A model generated the notes under the pieces. It was not told the DNA's origin and searched no databases. It saw only the letters and a program-made list of their open reading frames with translations. 64,000 bases of DNA from JAWMQL01 sp033283165 (lineage in GTDB: Bacteria; Pseudomonadota; Gammaproteobacteria; Pseudomonadales; Halieaceae): contig JAWMQL010000002.1 of assembly GCA_033283165.1 (NCBI GenBank), forward strand, positions 1-64,000. The letters run 5' to 3'. The position numbers and the translations under genes are program-made. Below are positions 8,159 to 15,632 of this stretch, one piece after another; the stretch's first letter is position 1, and the number at the start of each line of letters is the position of its first letter.

Positions 8159-9346
8159 ATGACCGCTCAACAACTGACCGACGTGGAGAAACTTTACAAG
8201 GCCGCCAGCGACCTGGCGCCGGTATTGCGCGAGCGCAGTGCCGAGACTGCCGCCCTGGGCAGACTGCCCGATGCGACCCTGGCCTCGATGCAGGAAGCGG
8301 GCTTTTTCCGCATCATGCAGCCGGCCCGCTACGGTGGTTTCGAGATGGATCCGGAGGTGTTCTTCCGGGTGCAGATGATCCTGGCCGAGGGCTGCATGTC
8401 TACCGCCTGGGTGCTGGGGGTGGTCGCCATCCACAACTGGCAGCTGGCCCTGTTCGACGACCGCGCCCAACAGGATGTCTGGGGCGACGATCAGTCGACC
8501 CTGATCTCGTCTTCCTACATGCCCGTGGGCAAGGTAGAGCGGGTGGAGGGCGGCTACAGGCTGTCCGGACACTGGGGATTCTCCTCCGGCTCGCGGCACT
8601 GCGACTGGGCTTTCCTGGGGGCCATGATTCCCCCTGCCGAAGATGGCGGGGTCCCCGATTACCGCACGTTCCTGGTGCCCCGCGCGGACTATGAAATTGT
8701 CGAGAACTGGAATGTCAGCGGCCTGGAAGGTACTGGCAGTAACGACATCGTGGTCAGGGACGCCTTCGTGCCGGAGTACCGTACCCACCGCTCAATTGAC
8801 GGTTTCAACTGCGACAGCCCGGGCAACGCGGTCAACGATCACTACATCTACCGCCTGCCCTTCGGCCAGATTTTCGTGCGCGCGGTTTCCTCCTCCGGCA
8901 TCGGCTGCCTGAAGGGCGTGGTGGACAGCTACATCGCGGTCAATCGCGACCGGGTCGGACTCAACGACGGCAACAGGATCGCCAGCGACCCCGACGCACA
9001 GATGGCATTGGCCGAGGCGATTGCCGCGATCGACGAATGCCAGACCATTATGTTCCGCAACTTTGACCAGATGGTGGCGGCGGCCCGCAGCGGCCGGCAG
9101 CTGGACATCGACACCCGTATAAAAATGCGCTTCGACGCGGCCGCCGTATCGCGCAAGTGCGCCGATGCCATCAACCACATGTTCAATGCCTGCGGTGCCC
9201 AGGGCATATTCCGCGACCACCCCCTGAACCGCGCCTGGCTGGACATCAACGCCGGCCGCCAGCATGTGGCCAACAACCCGTTCAAGTTCGGCCGCAACCT
9301 GGGCGGTACCATGATGGGACTGCCCAATACCGACTTTTTCCTGTAG
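8159..9346 (+). CDS. hsaA: HsaA-like flavin-dependent monooxygenase, oxygenase component
   Basis: A 395-residue member of the acyl-CoA dehydrogenase fold used by two-component flavin monooxygenases. In steroid degraders HsaA hydroxylates 3-hydroxy-9,10-seco-androstatriene-dione with reduced flavin from a partner reductase. The match to remembered mycobacterial HsaA is strong along the length: GFFRIMQPARYGG near the N-terminus, HNWQLALFDDRAQ, SSSYMPVG, GLEGTGSNDIVV and the C-terminal GRQHVANNP. The ATG at 8159 has GGGAGAG upstream, so it is preferred over the in-frame ATG at 8117. The kshA-like gene follows after 11 bp. No flavin reductase (HsaB) is nearby. Substrate specificity is inferred from family and neighbour. 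Confidence 0.78.
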   Translation: MTAQQLTDVEKLYKAASDLAPVLRERSAETAALGRLPDATLASMQEAGFFRIMQPARYGGFEMDPEVFFRVQMILAEGCMSTAWVLGVVAIHNWQLALFDDRAQQDVWGDDQSTLISSSYMPVGKVERVEGGYRLSGHWGFSSGSRHCDWAFLGAMIPPAEDGGVPDYRTFLVPRADYEIVENWNVSGLEGTGSNDIVVRDAFVPEYRTHRSIDGFNCDSPGNAVNDHYIYRLPFGQIFVRAVSSSGIGCLKGVVDSYIAVNRDRVGLNDGNRIASDPDAQMALAEAIAAIDECQTIMFRNFDQMVAAARSGRQLDIDTRIKMRFDAAAVSRKCADAINHMFNACGAQGIFRDHPLNRAWLDINAGRQHVANNPFKFGRNLGGTMMGLPNTDFFL

Positions 9347-9357
9347 AGGATACCGAC

Positions 9358-10443
9358 ATGACTGCAGCACAGAAACCCGCCCCCTACGTCATCAAGGCCG
9401 AGCCGCGTCCCGAACGCTACGCCCGCGGCTGGTACGTGATCGGCAACGCGGCCAGCGTCGGGGAGAAGCCCCGCAAATTGACGGTGTTCGGCCAGAAACT
9501 GGTGGCCTACCGCGGCGAGGACGGCCAGGTACACGTGCTGGACGGTTACTGCCCGCACATGGGAGGAGACCTCAGCGAGGGCGAGGTCAAGGGCAACTCG
9601 GTGCTCTGCCCCTTTCACCTGTGGAGCTGGGGCAGCGACGGGGTTTGCGACCATATCCCCTATGCCAACAAAATCCCGGACAAGGCGGTGATCAAGGCCT
9701 GGCCGGTGCTGGAAAAAAATGGCCTGGTGTTCGTCTGGCAGGACCCGGAAAACGGCGATCCCATCCCGGAGCAGGAACCCCGGCGCATGGAGGACTGGTA
9801 TTCCGGCGACTGGACTGACTGGGAGATGGCCACGATCCCGATCGCCTCCCAGGGTCGGGAGCTGGTGGACAACATGGCGGATATGGCCCATTTCGGGCCC
9901 ATTCACTACTCCACCGTGAAGTCCTTCAAGAACTACATGAAGGACCACGTATTCGTGCAGGAAATGGTCGGCGGCCACCAGATCCTGGTGGAGGAAAGCG
10001 GCCAGTTGATCACCTCGGTGGCCACCTACGAGGGCCCCGCCTACATGACCACCACCATGACCGGGTCCATGGACGGCCACCCCATGACCGTGCACCTGCT
10101 GGTCTCTCACATCCCCCAGGACATGGGCAATTTTCTCATTAACTTCGGCGTAATGATGAAAAAAGACCCGAACGCCTCCGAACAGGAAAACCAGGCCATG
10201 GTCGAGGAATACACCCGCCTGAACATCGAATCATTCCACCAGGATGTGGCCATCTGGAACAACAAGTGCATCATCGACAACCCGCTGATGTGCGACGGCG
10301 ACGGCCCCATTCACATGGTACGCAAGTGGTACAGCCAGTTCATGACCGATCGCGCCGCTATCCGCCCGGACCAGGTGAAAGAGCGCGAACATGTCACCGT
10401 GGTGGGCCCCAGCGTGGCCGAGACCCTCGCCGGCATGGGCTGA
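9358..10443 (+). CDS. kshA: KshA-like 3-ketosteroid 9-alpha-hydroxylase, Rieske oxygenase component
   Basis: A 361-residue Rieske non-heme iron oxygenase. KshA hydroxylates C9 of 3-ketosteroids, leading to opening of ring B. Rieske ligands are C65, H67, C84 and H87 (CPHMGGDLS and CPFHLW). The mononuclear iron site has N172, D175, H178 and H183 in DNMADMAHFGPIHY, with a distal Asp in HQDVAIWNNK. The segments YARGWYVIG and IPYANKIPDKA are typical of KshA. It forms an operon with the hsaA-like gene, which acts later in the same steroid pathway. The reductase KshB is not in the window. Confidence 0.85.
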   Translation: MTAAQKPAPYVIKAEPRPERYARGWYVIGNAASVGEKPRKLTVFGQKLVAYRGEDGQVHVLDGYCPHMGGDLSEGEVKGNSVLCPFHLWSWGSDGVCDHIPYANKIPDKAVIKAWPVLEKNGLVFVWQDPENGDPIPEQEPRRMEDWYSGDWTDWEMATIPIASQGRELVDNMADMAHFGPIHYSTVKSFKNYMKDHVFVQEMVGGHQILVEESGQLITSVATYEGPAYMTTTMTGSMDGHPMTVHLLVSHIPQDMGNFLINFGVMMKKDPNASEQENQAMVEEYTRLNIESFHQDVAIWNNKCIIDNPLMCDGDGPIHMVRKWYSQFMTDRAAIRPDQVKEREHVTVVGPSVAETLAGMG

Positions 10444-10592
10444 AGCCGCTCCGACAGCCTGTGACAGGGTTCACAAATTCGGGCGCCAGTACCCCGAATG
10501 GGTGCCTGAAAGCCCCCGAAACCCGCTTTTTTGGTCCAGAATACGGGGTATCCAGTATCTGAACTGCCAGGGTGGCAGTGGAGGCCCTCACG

Positions 10593-10805
10593 ATGAGATC
10601 GAGTAAAGCTGAGTTCGAGACCCGGGATCCGGGCAATCCCTTCGCATCTTCTGATACCGATCCCGCCTACAAGGGTCCGGAGCGGCGCAAGGAACACCGC
10701 CGCAGCGGCCAGGACCGGCGCGGTGAGGTGCGTTTTGACCTGACTGGCGACCGACGCCAGAAAATGGGCCGGCGTGCAGACGACGCCAACGTCAATTACT
10801 GGTAA
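10593..10805 (+). CDS. Small Arg-rich protein of unknown function
   Basis: A 70-residue highly charged protein. The middle is dominated by Arg pairs (GPERRKEHRRSGQDRRGEVRF) and the end is GRRADDANVNYW. There is no membrane segment or signal peptide. ATG 10593 has GGAGG eight bases upstream, so this start is preferred over the in-frame GTG at 10572. The charge pattern suggests a soluble protein that could bind RNA, DNA or acidic partners. I do not know its function. It converges with kbl, with only 5 bp between the two stops. Confidence 0.65.
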   Translation: MRSSKAEFETRDPGNPFASSDTDPAYKGPERRKEHRRSGQDRRGEVRFDLTGDRRQKMGRRADDANVNYW

Positions 10806-10810
10806 ACGCC

Positions 10811-11998
10811 TCAGCAACCCACCTCTGCCTTGGCGCGCTCGAACGCCGCCAGGGCAAAATCAATATCGTCGTCACTCAACGCCGCCGACATCTGGGTCCG
10901 TATCCGGGCCTTACCCCGCGGTACCACGGGGAATGAAAAGGCCACCACGTAAACCCCGAGCGCCAGCATCGCCTCTGCGAAGCGAGCCGCCAGCGCCGCG
11001 TCGTGCAGCATGACCGGAACGATGGGATGCTCCCCCGGCAACAGCTCGAATCCCAGACTTTCCAGCCCGGCCCGGAAGCGTGCCGTATTGTTCGCCAGGC
11101 GATCACGCAGCGCCGAGGATTCGGTAACCAGTTCGATGGCCCGGATTGCACCCGCCACCACCGGCGGCGCGACCGTATTGGAGAACAGGTAGGGCCGGGA
11201 ACGCTGGCGCAGCAAGTCCACCACCCCCTGGCTGGCGGCAGTATAACCACCAGAAGCACCGCCAAGGGCCTTGCCCAGGGTGCCGGTAATGATATCCACC
11301 CGTTCCACACAGCCGCGGTGTTCGTGTGTCCCGCGCCCGCCGGCGCCGATAAAGCCGGTTGCGTGGCAATCGTCGAAATGGACCAGGGCCCGGTACCGTT
11401 CCGCCAGGTCACAGATCTCGTCCAGGCGGGCGATATACCCATCCATCGAGAAGACCCCGTCCGTGGTGATCAGCTTGAAGCGCGCACCCGCCGCGTCGGC
11501 GGCCTGTAACTGCGCTTCCAGGTCAGCCATGTCATTGTTCTTGTAGCGGTAGCGCCTGGCCTTGCTCAGGCGTACCCCGTCGATGATGCTGGCGTGGTTG
11601 AGTTCGTCAGAGATTACCGCGTCCTCGGCTCCCAGCAGGGTTTCAAACAGGCCGCCGTTGGCGTCGAAGCAGGACGGGTAAAGGATGGTGTCCTCGGTCC
11701 CGAGGAAATCGCTGATCTGCCGTTCCAACTGCTTGTGCAGGGTCTGGGTCCCGCAGATAAAGCGCACCGAGGCCATGCCATAGCCCCATTCCTGCAGGCC
11801 GCGGGCGGCGGCGGCATTCACTTCCGGGTGCTGGGCCAGTCCCAGGTAGTTGTTGGCGCACAGGTTGAGCACCTCACCGCTGTCCACCCCGACGTGGGCG
11901 CCCTGGGGTGTACTGATGTAACGTTCGTGCTTGTACAGGCCTGAGGCCTCGATCTCGGCCAACTCGCTGGCCAGGTGCTCCTGGAAGCGCTCGTCCAT
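10811..11998 (-). CDS. kbl: 2-amino-3-ketobutyrate CoA ligase (glycine C-acetyltransferase)
   Basis: A 395-residue PLP enzyme of the alpha-oxoamine synthase family. It splits 2-amino-3-ketobutyrate with CoA into glycine and acetyl-CoA, the second step of threonine catabolism. Visible motifs are NNYLGLAQHP near the N-terminus, the cofactor Asp-His region HFDDCHATGF and the PLP lysine in GTLGKALGGASGG. ATG 11998 gives the family's usual N-terminus. An upstream in-frame start would add eight residues inside the tdh-kbl gap. It lies 24 bp downstream of tdh on the same strand, forming the tdh-kbl operon. Confidence 0.93.
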   Translation of the reverse strand: MDERFQEHLASELAEIEASGLYKHERYISTPQGAHVGVDSGEVLNLCANNYLGLAQHPEVNAAAARGLQEWGYGMASVRFICGTQTLHKQLERQISDFLGTEDTILYPSCFDANGGLFETLLGAEDAVISDELNHASIIDGVRLSKARRYRYKNNDMADLEAQLQAADAAGARFKLITTDGVFSMDGYIARLDEICDLAERYRALVHFDDCHATGFIGAGGRGTHEHRGCVERVDIITGTLGKALGGASGGYTAASQGVVDLLRQRSRPYLFSNTVAPPVVAGAIRAIELVTESSALRDRLANNTARFRAGLESLGFELLPGEHPIVPVMLHDAALAARFAEAMLALGVYVVAFSFPVVPRGKARIRTQMSAALSDDDIDFALAAFERAKAEVGC

Positions 11999-12022
11999 AA
12001 TTATATCCCCGGTACTTTCCAA

Positions 12023-13048
12023 TCAGTCCCAGTTGAGGATGACCTTGCAGGCCTCCCCCGCTTTCATCACATCAAAACCGCGCTGGAAATCCTGGTAATC
12101 CATGCGGTGGGTAATTACCGGGGAGATATCCAGCCCCGATTCGATCATCACCGACATCTTGTACCAGGTCTCATACATCTCGCGCCCGTAAATGCCTTTC
12201 AGGGTCAGCATATTGAAGATCACCCGGTTCCAGTCGATGGCAGTGTCCTCCGCGGGGATACCGAGAATTGCCACCTTGCCCCCGTGACACATGTTGGCCA
12301 GCAGGTCGTTGAAAGCCTGCGGGTTGCCGGACATCTCCAGCCCCACGTCGAAGCCCTCACTCATGCCCAACTCCCGCTGCACGTCGGCCAGTGACTCACG
12401 GGTCGCATTCACGGTGCGAGAGGCGCCCAGCTGCGCCGCCAGTTCCAGCCGCGCGTCAATGACATCGGTCACCACAATGTGGCGGGCACCGGCGTGGCGG
12501 CATACCGCAGCGGCCATCACCCCAATGGGACCGGCGCCGGTGATGAGGACGTCCTCACCCAGCAGATCGTACTGCAGGGCGGTATGCACGGCATTGCCAA
12601 AGGGATCGAACAGCGCCGCCACATCCAGGTCGATACCCTCGCTGTGTTCCCAGACGTTGGACATGGGCAGCGCCAGGTACTCGGCGAACGCCCCCGGCCG
12701 ATCCACCCCGATCCCGCTGGTATGTGCACACAGGTGGCGCCGGCCGGCCATGCAGTTACGACAGCGACCACATACCACGTGGCCTTCGCCTGAGACGATC
12801 TGGCCGGGATAAAAATCGATCACGTTCGTGCCCACCTCGACAATCTCGCCGACAAACTCGTGACCCACCACCATAGGCACCGGGATGGTTTTCTGCGCCC
12901 AGGCGTCCCAGTTGTAGATATGCATGTCGGTGCCACAGATGGCGGTGCGCCGCACCTTGATCAGGACATCGTTGATGCCCAGGCCCGGCTCGGGCACATC
13001 CTCCAGCCAGATACCTTCGCGCGCCTCTTTCTTGACCAGTGCTTTCAT
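12023..13048 (-). CDS. tdh: L-threonine 3-dehydrogenase
   Basis: A 341-residue zinc alcohol dehydrogenase-family enzyme that oxidises threonine to 2-amino-3-ketobutyrate with NAD. Catalytic zinc ligands sit in AICGTDMHIYNWD and GHEFVGEIVEVG. The structural zinc loop is CGRCRNCMAGRRHLC. The NAD site is ITGAGPIGVMAAAVCRHAG. Length equals that of E. coli Tdh. It is the first gene of the tdh-kbl operon, with a good sigma-70 promoter in the short gap to the divergent XRE-cupin regulator. Confidence 0.95.
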   Translation of the reverse strand: MKALVKKEAREGIWLEDVPEPGLGINDVLIKVRRTAICGTDMHIYNWDAWAQKTIPVPMVVGHEFVGEIVEVGTNVIDFYPGQIVSGEGHVVCGRCRNCMAGRRHLCAHTSGIGVDRPGAFAEYLALPMSNVWEHSEGIDLDVAALFDPFGNAVHTALQYDLLGEDVLITGAGPIGVMAAAVCRHAGARHIVVTDVIDARLELAAQLGASRTVNATRESLADVQRELGMSEGFDVGLEMSGNPQAFNDLLANMCHGGKVAILGIPAEDTAIDWNRVIFNMLTLKGIYGREMYETWYKMSVMIESGLDISPVITHRMDYQDFQRGFDVMKAGEACKVILNWD

Positions 13049-13055
13049 TGACTTT

Positions 13056-13107
13056 CACTATAGTGGAATTTTTCCGGTATACTAGACAAGATCTGTTCTC
13101 TATACAA
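13056..13107 (-). promoter_or_regulatory. tdh promoter with palindromic operator
   Basis: Reading the minus strand, -35 TTGTAT (13107-13102), a 17-bp spacer and -10 TAGTAT (13084-13079) form a good sigma-70 promoter 31 bp or more upstream of the tdh ATG. A perfect 10-bp palindrome CACTATAGTG (13056-13065) lies in the expected leader. The repeated ACAAGAT sequences nearby may be further regulator contacts. The divergent XRE-cupin protein is the likely binder (inference). Confidence 0.5.
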
Positions 13108-13136
13108 GATTCTTTTCCCGTATATTGGAAAATACC

Positions 13137-13706
13137 ATGACCAAACCTGCCGACCACACCAGCCGCATTCTCTGCGAACGGTTGATCGAGTTACGCCAGC
13201 GCCACAATTTCACCCTGGAGCAGCTGGCAGCCTCCACCGGCGTCAGCCGCTCGATGCTGAGCCAGATCGAGCGCGGCCAGGCCAACCCTACCCTGGCGGT
13301 GACCTACCGGATCGCCCAGGCGTTTGACATGAGTATAGGCGAACTGGTGGACGAGCCCGGCGCCGGGAGTACCATCGAGATCGTCCACGGCAACGACCCC
13401 GGTCACCTGTTCCGCCACGACGACCAGTGCCGGGTGCGTACCCTGTCACCCCTGCACATGGAGAAGAACGTGGAGTTCTACGAACTGGCGATCCAGCCTG
13501 GCGCCAGCCTGGACTCGGCCCCCCATTTCGATGGCACCCGCGAACTCTTTACGGTGAGCTCCGGGCGGGCAGAGCTGGTCGCCGGGGCCACCGAGTGCCG
13601 GCTGGAGCCCGGCGATTCAGCGCATTACCGGGCCGACGTGGCGCACCGTATCCGCAACAGCGGGACCGAACCCCTGGTGGGCTACCTGGTGGTCACCTAC
13701 CGCTAG
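13137..13706 (+). CDS. XRE-family regulator with C-terminal cupin domain
   Basis: A 189-residue transcription factor. Residues about 10-65 form an XRE helix-turn-helix (FTLEQLAASTGVSRSMLSQIERGQANPTL). Residues about 110-185 form a cupin sensor with EFYELAIQPGA and LEPGDSAHYRADVAHRIRN. Proteins of this layout often sense an amino acid or amine and control a neighbouring catabolic operon. It is divergent from tdh-kbl with an 88-bp shared promoter region, so threonine or glycine catabolism is the probable target. ATG 13137 is used; a TTG four codons upstream is possible. The 3' end overlaps the convergent glutathione synthetase-like gene by 14 bp. Confidence 0.85.
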   Translation: MTKPADHTSRILCERLIELRQRHNFTLEQLAASTGVSRSMLSQIERGQANPTLAVTYRIAQAFDMSIGELVDEPGAGSTIEIVHGNDPGHLFRHDDQCRVRTLSPLHMEKNVEFYELAIQPGASLDSAPHFDGTRELFTVSSGRAELVAGATECRLEPGDSAHYRADVAHRIRNSGTEPLVGYLVVTYR

Positions 13707-15153
13707 CACCCGGCTCCCGCCCGGACGCCACCAGCGAGTCCAGCATGCCGTAACCGCTGTGCACCCCGCCCTCGGCCAGTTCCGGGGGCTTGGATCGCAC
13801 CAGGTAGCCCAGGTATCCAACGTCGGTTGCCACCAGCGGCCGGTCTTCCAGGTGTGCAGTGAAGAGCCCCAGCTCACTCACCAGTCGATCTACCTGCCGC
13901 GCGCGTCCCTCGCGCACCGCCAGGGTAGTCACACCGCGTCCGGCCGGACGCAGTCGCCGCATCAGGGTCCAGGCGGGATAATCGCCCGGCCCCAGCGTCT
14001 GCAAACGCCGCAGTATGGCGTCGTCGAACAGGCAGTGGCCGCCGCCCTCGCCCTGGTTCTTCAATACCCAGTTGGCTACATCGCCCGCATCCCGCAGCCT
14101 TGTTGCGGTGTGCTCATCGACCGGTTCCATGGCGGTAAACACCGCCTGCAAAAGCTCACACTCACCGGCGCTGAAGCCAAACTCCGCCAAATCGGCCGGC
14201 GGCAGTTGCGCCAGGTACTGCTGGGTGCGCTTACTGGTCACCAGTTGTTGCGCCACGGTGGCGTTGACCGCCACCCGGTGGCGCTCGATGAAGATCCGGG
14301 TGCTGCGCAGGGCATCGCAACAGCGCCGGGAATCCAGGTCCGTGGCGACGTAGTCCTGGTACTGGTAGCCGGCCCGCAGGTAGACCAGATCCACCGCACC
14401 CTCGCCTTCCAGCAGCAGGCGCTGGCCGGGACCGCTGCCGAGCTGGGCGTGCAACTGGCGGAAGCTGCGACGACAGGTGCGGACGCCCCGGTCGCGCAAT
14501 GCGCGCTCCAGCAGGCGCTGGTCGAACACGTTGTCCTCCCGCCCCTGCACCACCATCAGGAACAGGGGTTCGCCGCCGTCACAGTGCCCGGACCGCACCC
14601 GGGTCGCCGCCCGGACCAGCGCCTCGGCCATGCGGTCTATCGCCGGATTGGGAAGCAACTCACCTGTGCCGGGCTCGCTGTAACGGGCAAACTCCGCCGG
14701 GAACCGCTGTCCAAGGTACCGGTGCAGGTGGTGCATACGCTCCCCAAAGGGCGCCATACCCGCAGCAATACTGTTGCACTCCACGAGACGAGGCCCCAGG
14801 CCCGGGTCCACCATGAAGTCGCTGCGCTGCAACAACAGGGGCAGTCGCGGCAATTCCCCGCCCTGCAGCTCCCGGTGCATCGACAACAATTCGGCAAAAA
14901 AAGCATCCCCTGTCGCCAGCGGGGCATGGAGAGACTCGATCAACTCGGGTTGCTGCGCCAGCGCCTGAGTCAGGCGCCCCAGCAGGGGGGCCACTGCCAC
15001 CAGTTGCCGGTACACCGGCAGGTCAACCGGCGCCGGGGTAAAAGCGAAGGGCACGTGTCGGGACTGTCCCGGGCCGCTGAGGAAGCACAGATCCAGCTGC
15101 ATCGCTTCCGCCACAGCATCCTCGACCACGGGATTCAGAATCAGGTCGGGCAT
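13693..15153 (-). CDS. Eukaryotic-type glutathione synthetase-like ATP-grasp protein
   Basis: A 486-residue protein whose landmarks follow human glutathione synthetase (474 residues) rather than bacterial GshB. VECNSIAAGMAPFGERM (about 125) matches the eukaryotic substrate segment EINTI.ASFGGL. KNQGEGGGHCLFDD (about 365) matches the glycine-rich loop REGGGNNLYG. The C-terminus VSELGLFTAHL, VGYLGYLVRSK, EGGVHSGYGMLD matches SELGIFG, HLLRTK and DGGVAAGVAVLD. The expected reaction is ATP-dependent ligation of glycine to a gamma-glutamyl peptide, but the true substrate is unknown. ATG 15153 has GGAG only two bases away, so the start is less certain. It is divergent from nirC, with an FNR-like box between. 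Confidence 0.7.
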   Translation of the reverse strand: MPDLILNPVVEDAVAEAMQLDLCFLSGPGQSRHVPFAFTPAPVDLPVYRQLVAVAPLLGRLTQALAQQPELIESLHAPLATGDAFFAELLSMHRELQGGELPRLPLLLQRSDFMVDPGLGPRLVECNSIAAGMAPFGERMHHLHRYLGQRFPAEFARYSEPGTGELLPNPAIDRMAEALVRAATRVRSGHCDGGEPLFLMVVQGREDNVFDQRLLERALRDRGVRTCRRSFRQLHAQLGSGPGQRLLLEGEGAVDLVYLRAGYQYQDYVATDLDSRRCCDALRSTRIFIERHRVAVNATVAQQLVTSKRTQQYLAQLPPADLAEFGFSAGECELLQAVFTAMEPVDEHTATRLRDAGDVANWVLKNQGEGGGHCLFDDAILRRLQTLGPGDYPAWTLMRRLRPAGRGVTTLAVREGRARQVDRLVSELGLFTAHLEDRPLVATDVGYLGYLVRSKPPELAEGGVHSGYGMLDSLVASGREPGASGR

Positions 15154-15219
15154 CGCTCCAGCATAGCCCCTATCTCCCTGTTTTCCAAAAGGTTTCTTGA
15201 GCCGCAGATGTCCCCGGCA

Positions 15220-15233
15220 ATGACCTGAATCAA
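15220..15233. promoter_or_regulatory. FNR/DNR-type box upstream of the nirC operon
   Basis: ATGAC-CTGA-ATCAA is one mismatch from the TTGAC-N4-GTCAA/ATCAA class. Centred 64 bp before the nirC GTG, it would place the transcript start about 20-45 nt upstream of translation if acting at -41.5. It probably switches on the nirCFDLGHJN operon. Confidence 0.5.
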
Positions 15234-15290
15234 TGCGGAGATTACCGGGTGGCACTAGCATGGCGGGCATAGAACAACAGTCGAAATCAG

Positions 15291-15632
15291 GTGAGTCGCG
15301 GGGGTTTTTCGTTGTCCCGTTTATCGTTTACAGCCCTGTTGCTGGCGCTGCCGGCATTGGTCTGCACAGCTGCGGTCCCCGGGCCGGGGCGGCAGCAGGA
15401 ATTGCTGTACCTGTTGCGCCAGGATTGCGGTTCCTGTCACGGCATGACCCTGAAGGGCGGCCTGGGACCATCCCTGTTGCCGGAGGCCCTGGCGGGCAAA
15501 CCCGCCCACTACCTGCACCAGGTGATCAGTCAGGGGGTACCTGACAGGGCCATGCCGCCCTGGCGGAACATCCTGGCGCCGGAGGAAATCGACTTCCTGG
15601 TGGAACTACTACTGGAGGGTGTTCCCGAGTGA
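15291..15632 (+). CDS. nirC: Periplasmic c-type cytochrome of the nir locus (NirC-like)
   Basis: A 113-residue exported monoheme cytochrome c. A signal peptide spans about residues 1-27, the heme site is CGSCH (46-50) and the likely axial Met is M88 in AMPPW. NirC is thought to carry electrons for heme d1 maturation or to nitrite reductase. GTG 15291 has no clear ribosome site. TTG 15312, with a G-rich stretch upstream, is a real alternative and still keeps a signal peptide. The stop overlaps the nirF start (GTGA). It is the first gene of the heme d1 operon. Confidence 0.8.
   Translation: MSRGGFSLSRLSFTALLLALPALVCTAAVPGPGRQQELLYLLRQDCGSCHGMTLKGGLGPSLLPEALAGKPAHYLHQVISQGVPDRAMPPWRNILAPEEIDFLVELLLEGVPE

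Noticed and set aside
10487..10533. Intrinsic terminator after kshA
   Set aside because: TTCGGG and CCCGAA segments and a T6 run exist, but no single compact stem sits directly before the T-run.
10572..10592. GTG start for the small Arg-rich protein
   Set aside because: The ATG at 10593 has a well-spaced GGAGG and the GTG has none.
13759..15228. 489-codon plus-strand open frame opposite the glutathione synthetase-like gene
   Set aside because: His/Gln/Arg-rich antisense frame without motifs; the opposite strand has clear ATP-grasp segments.
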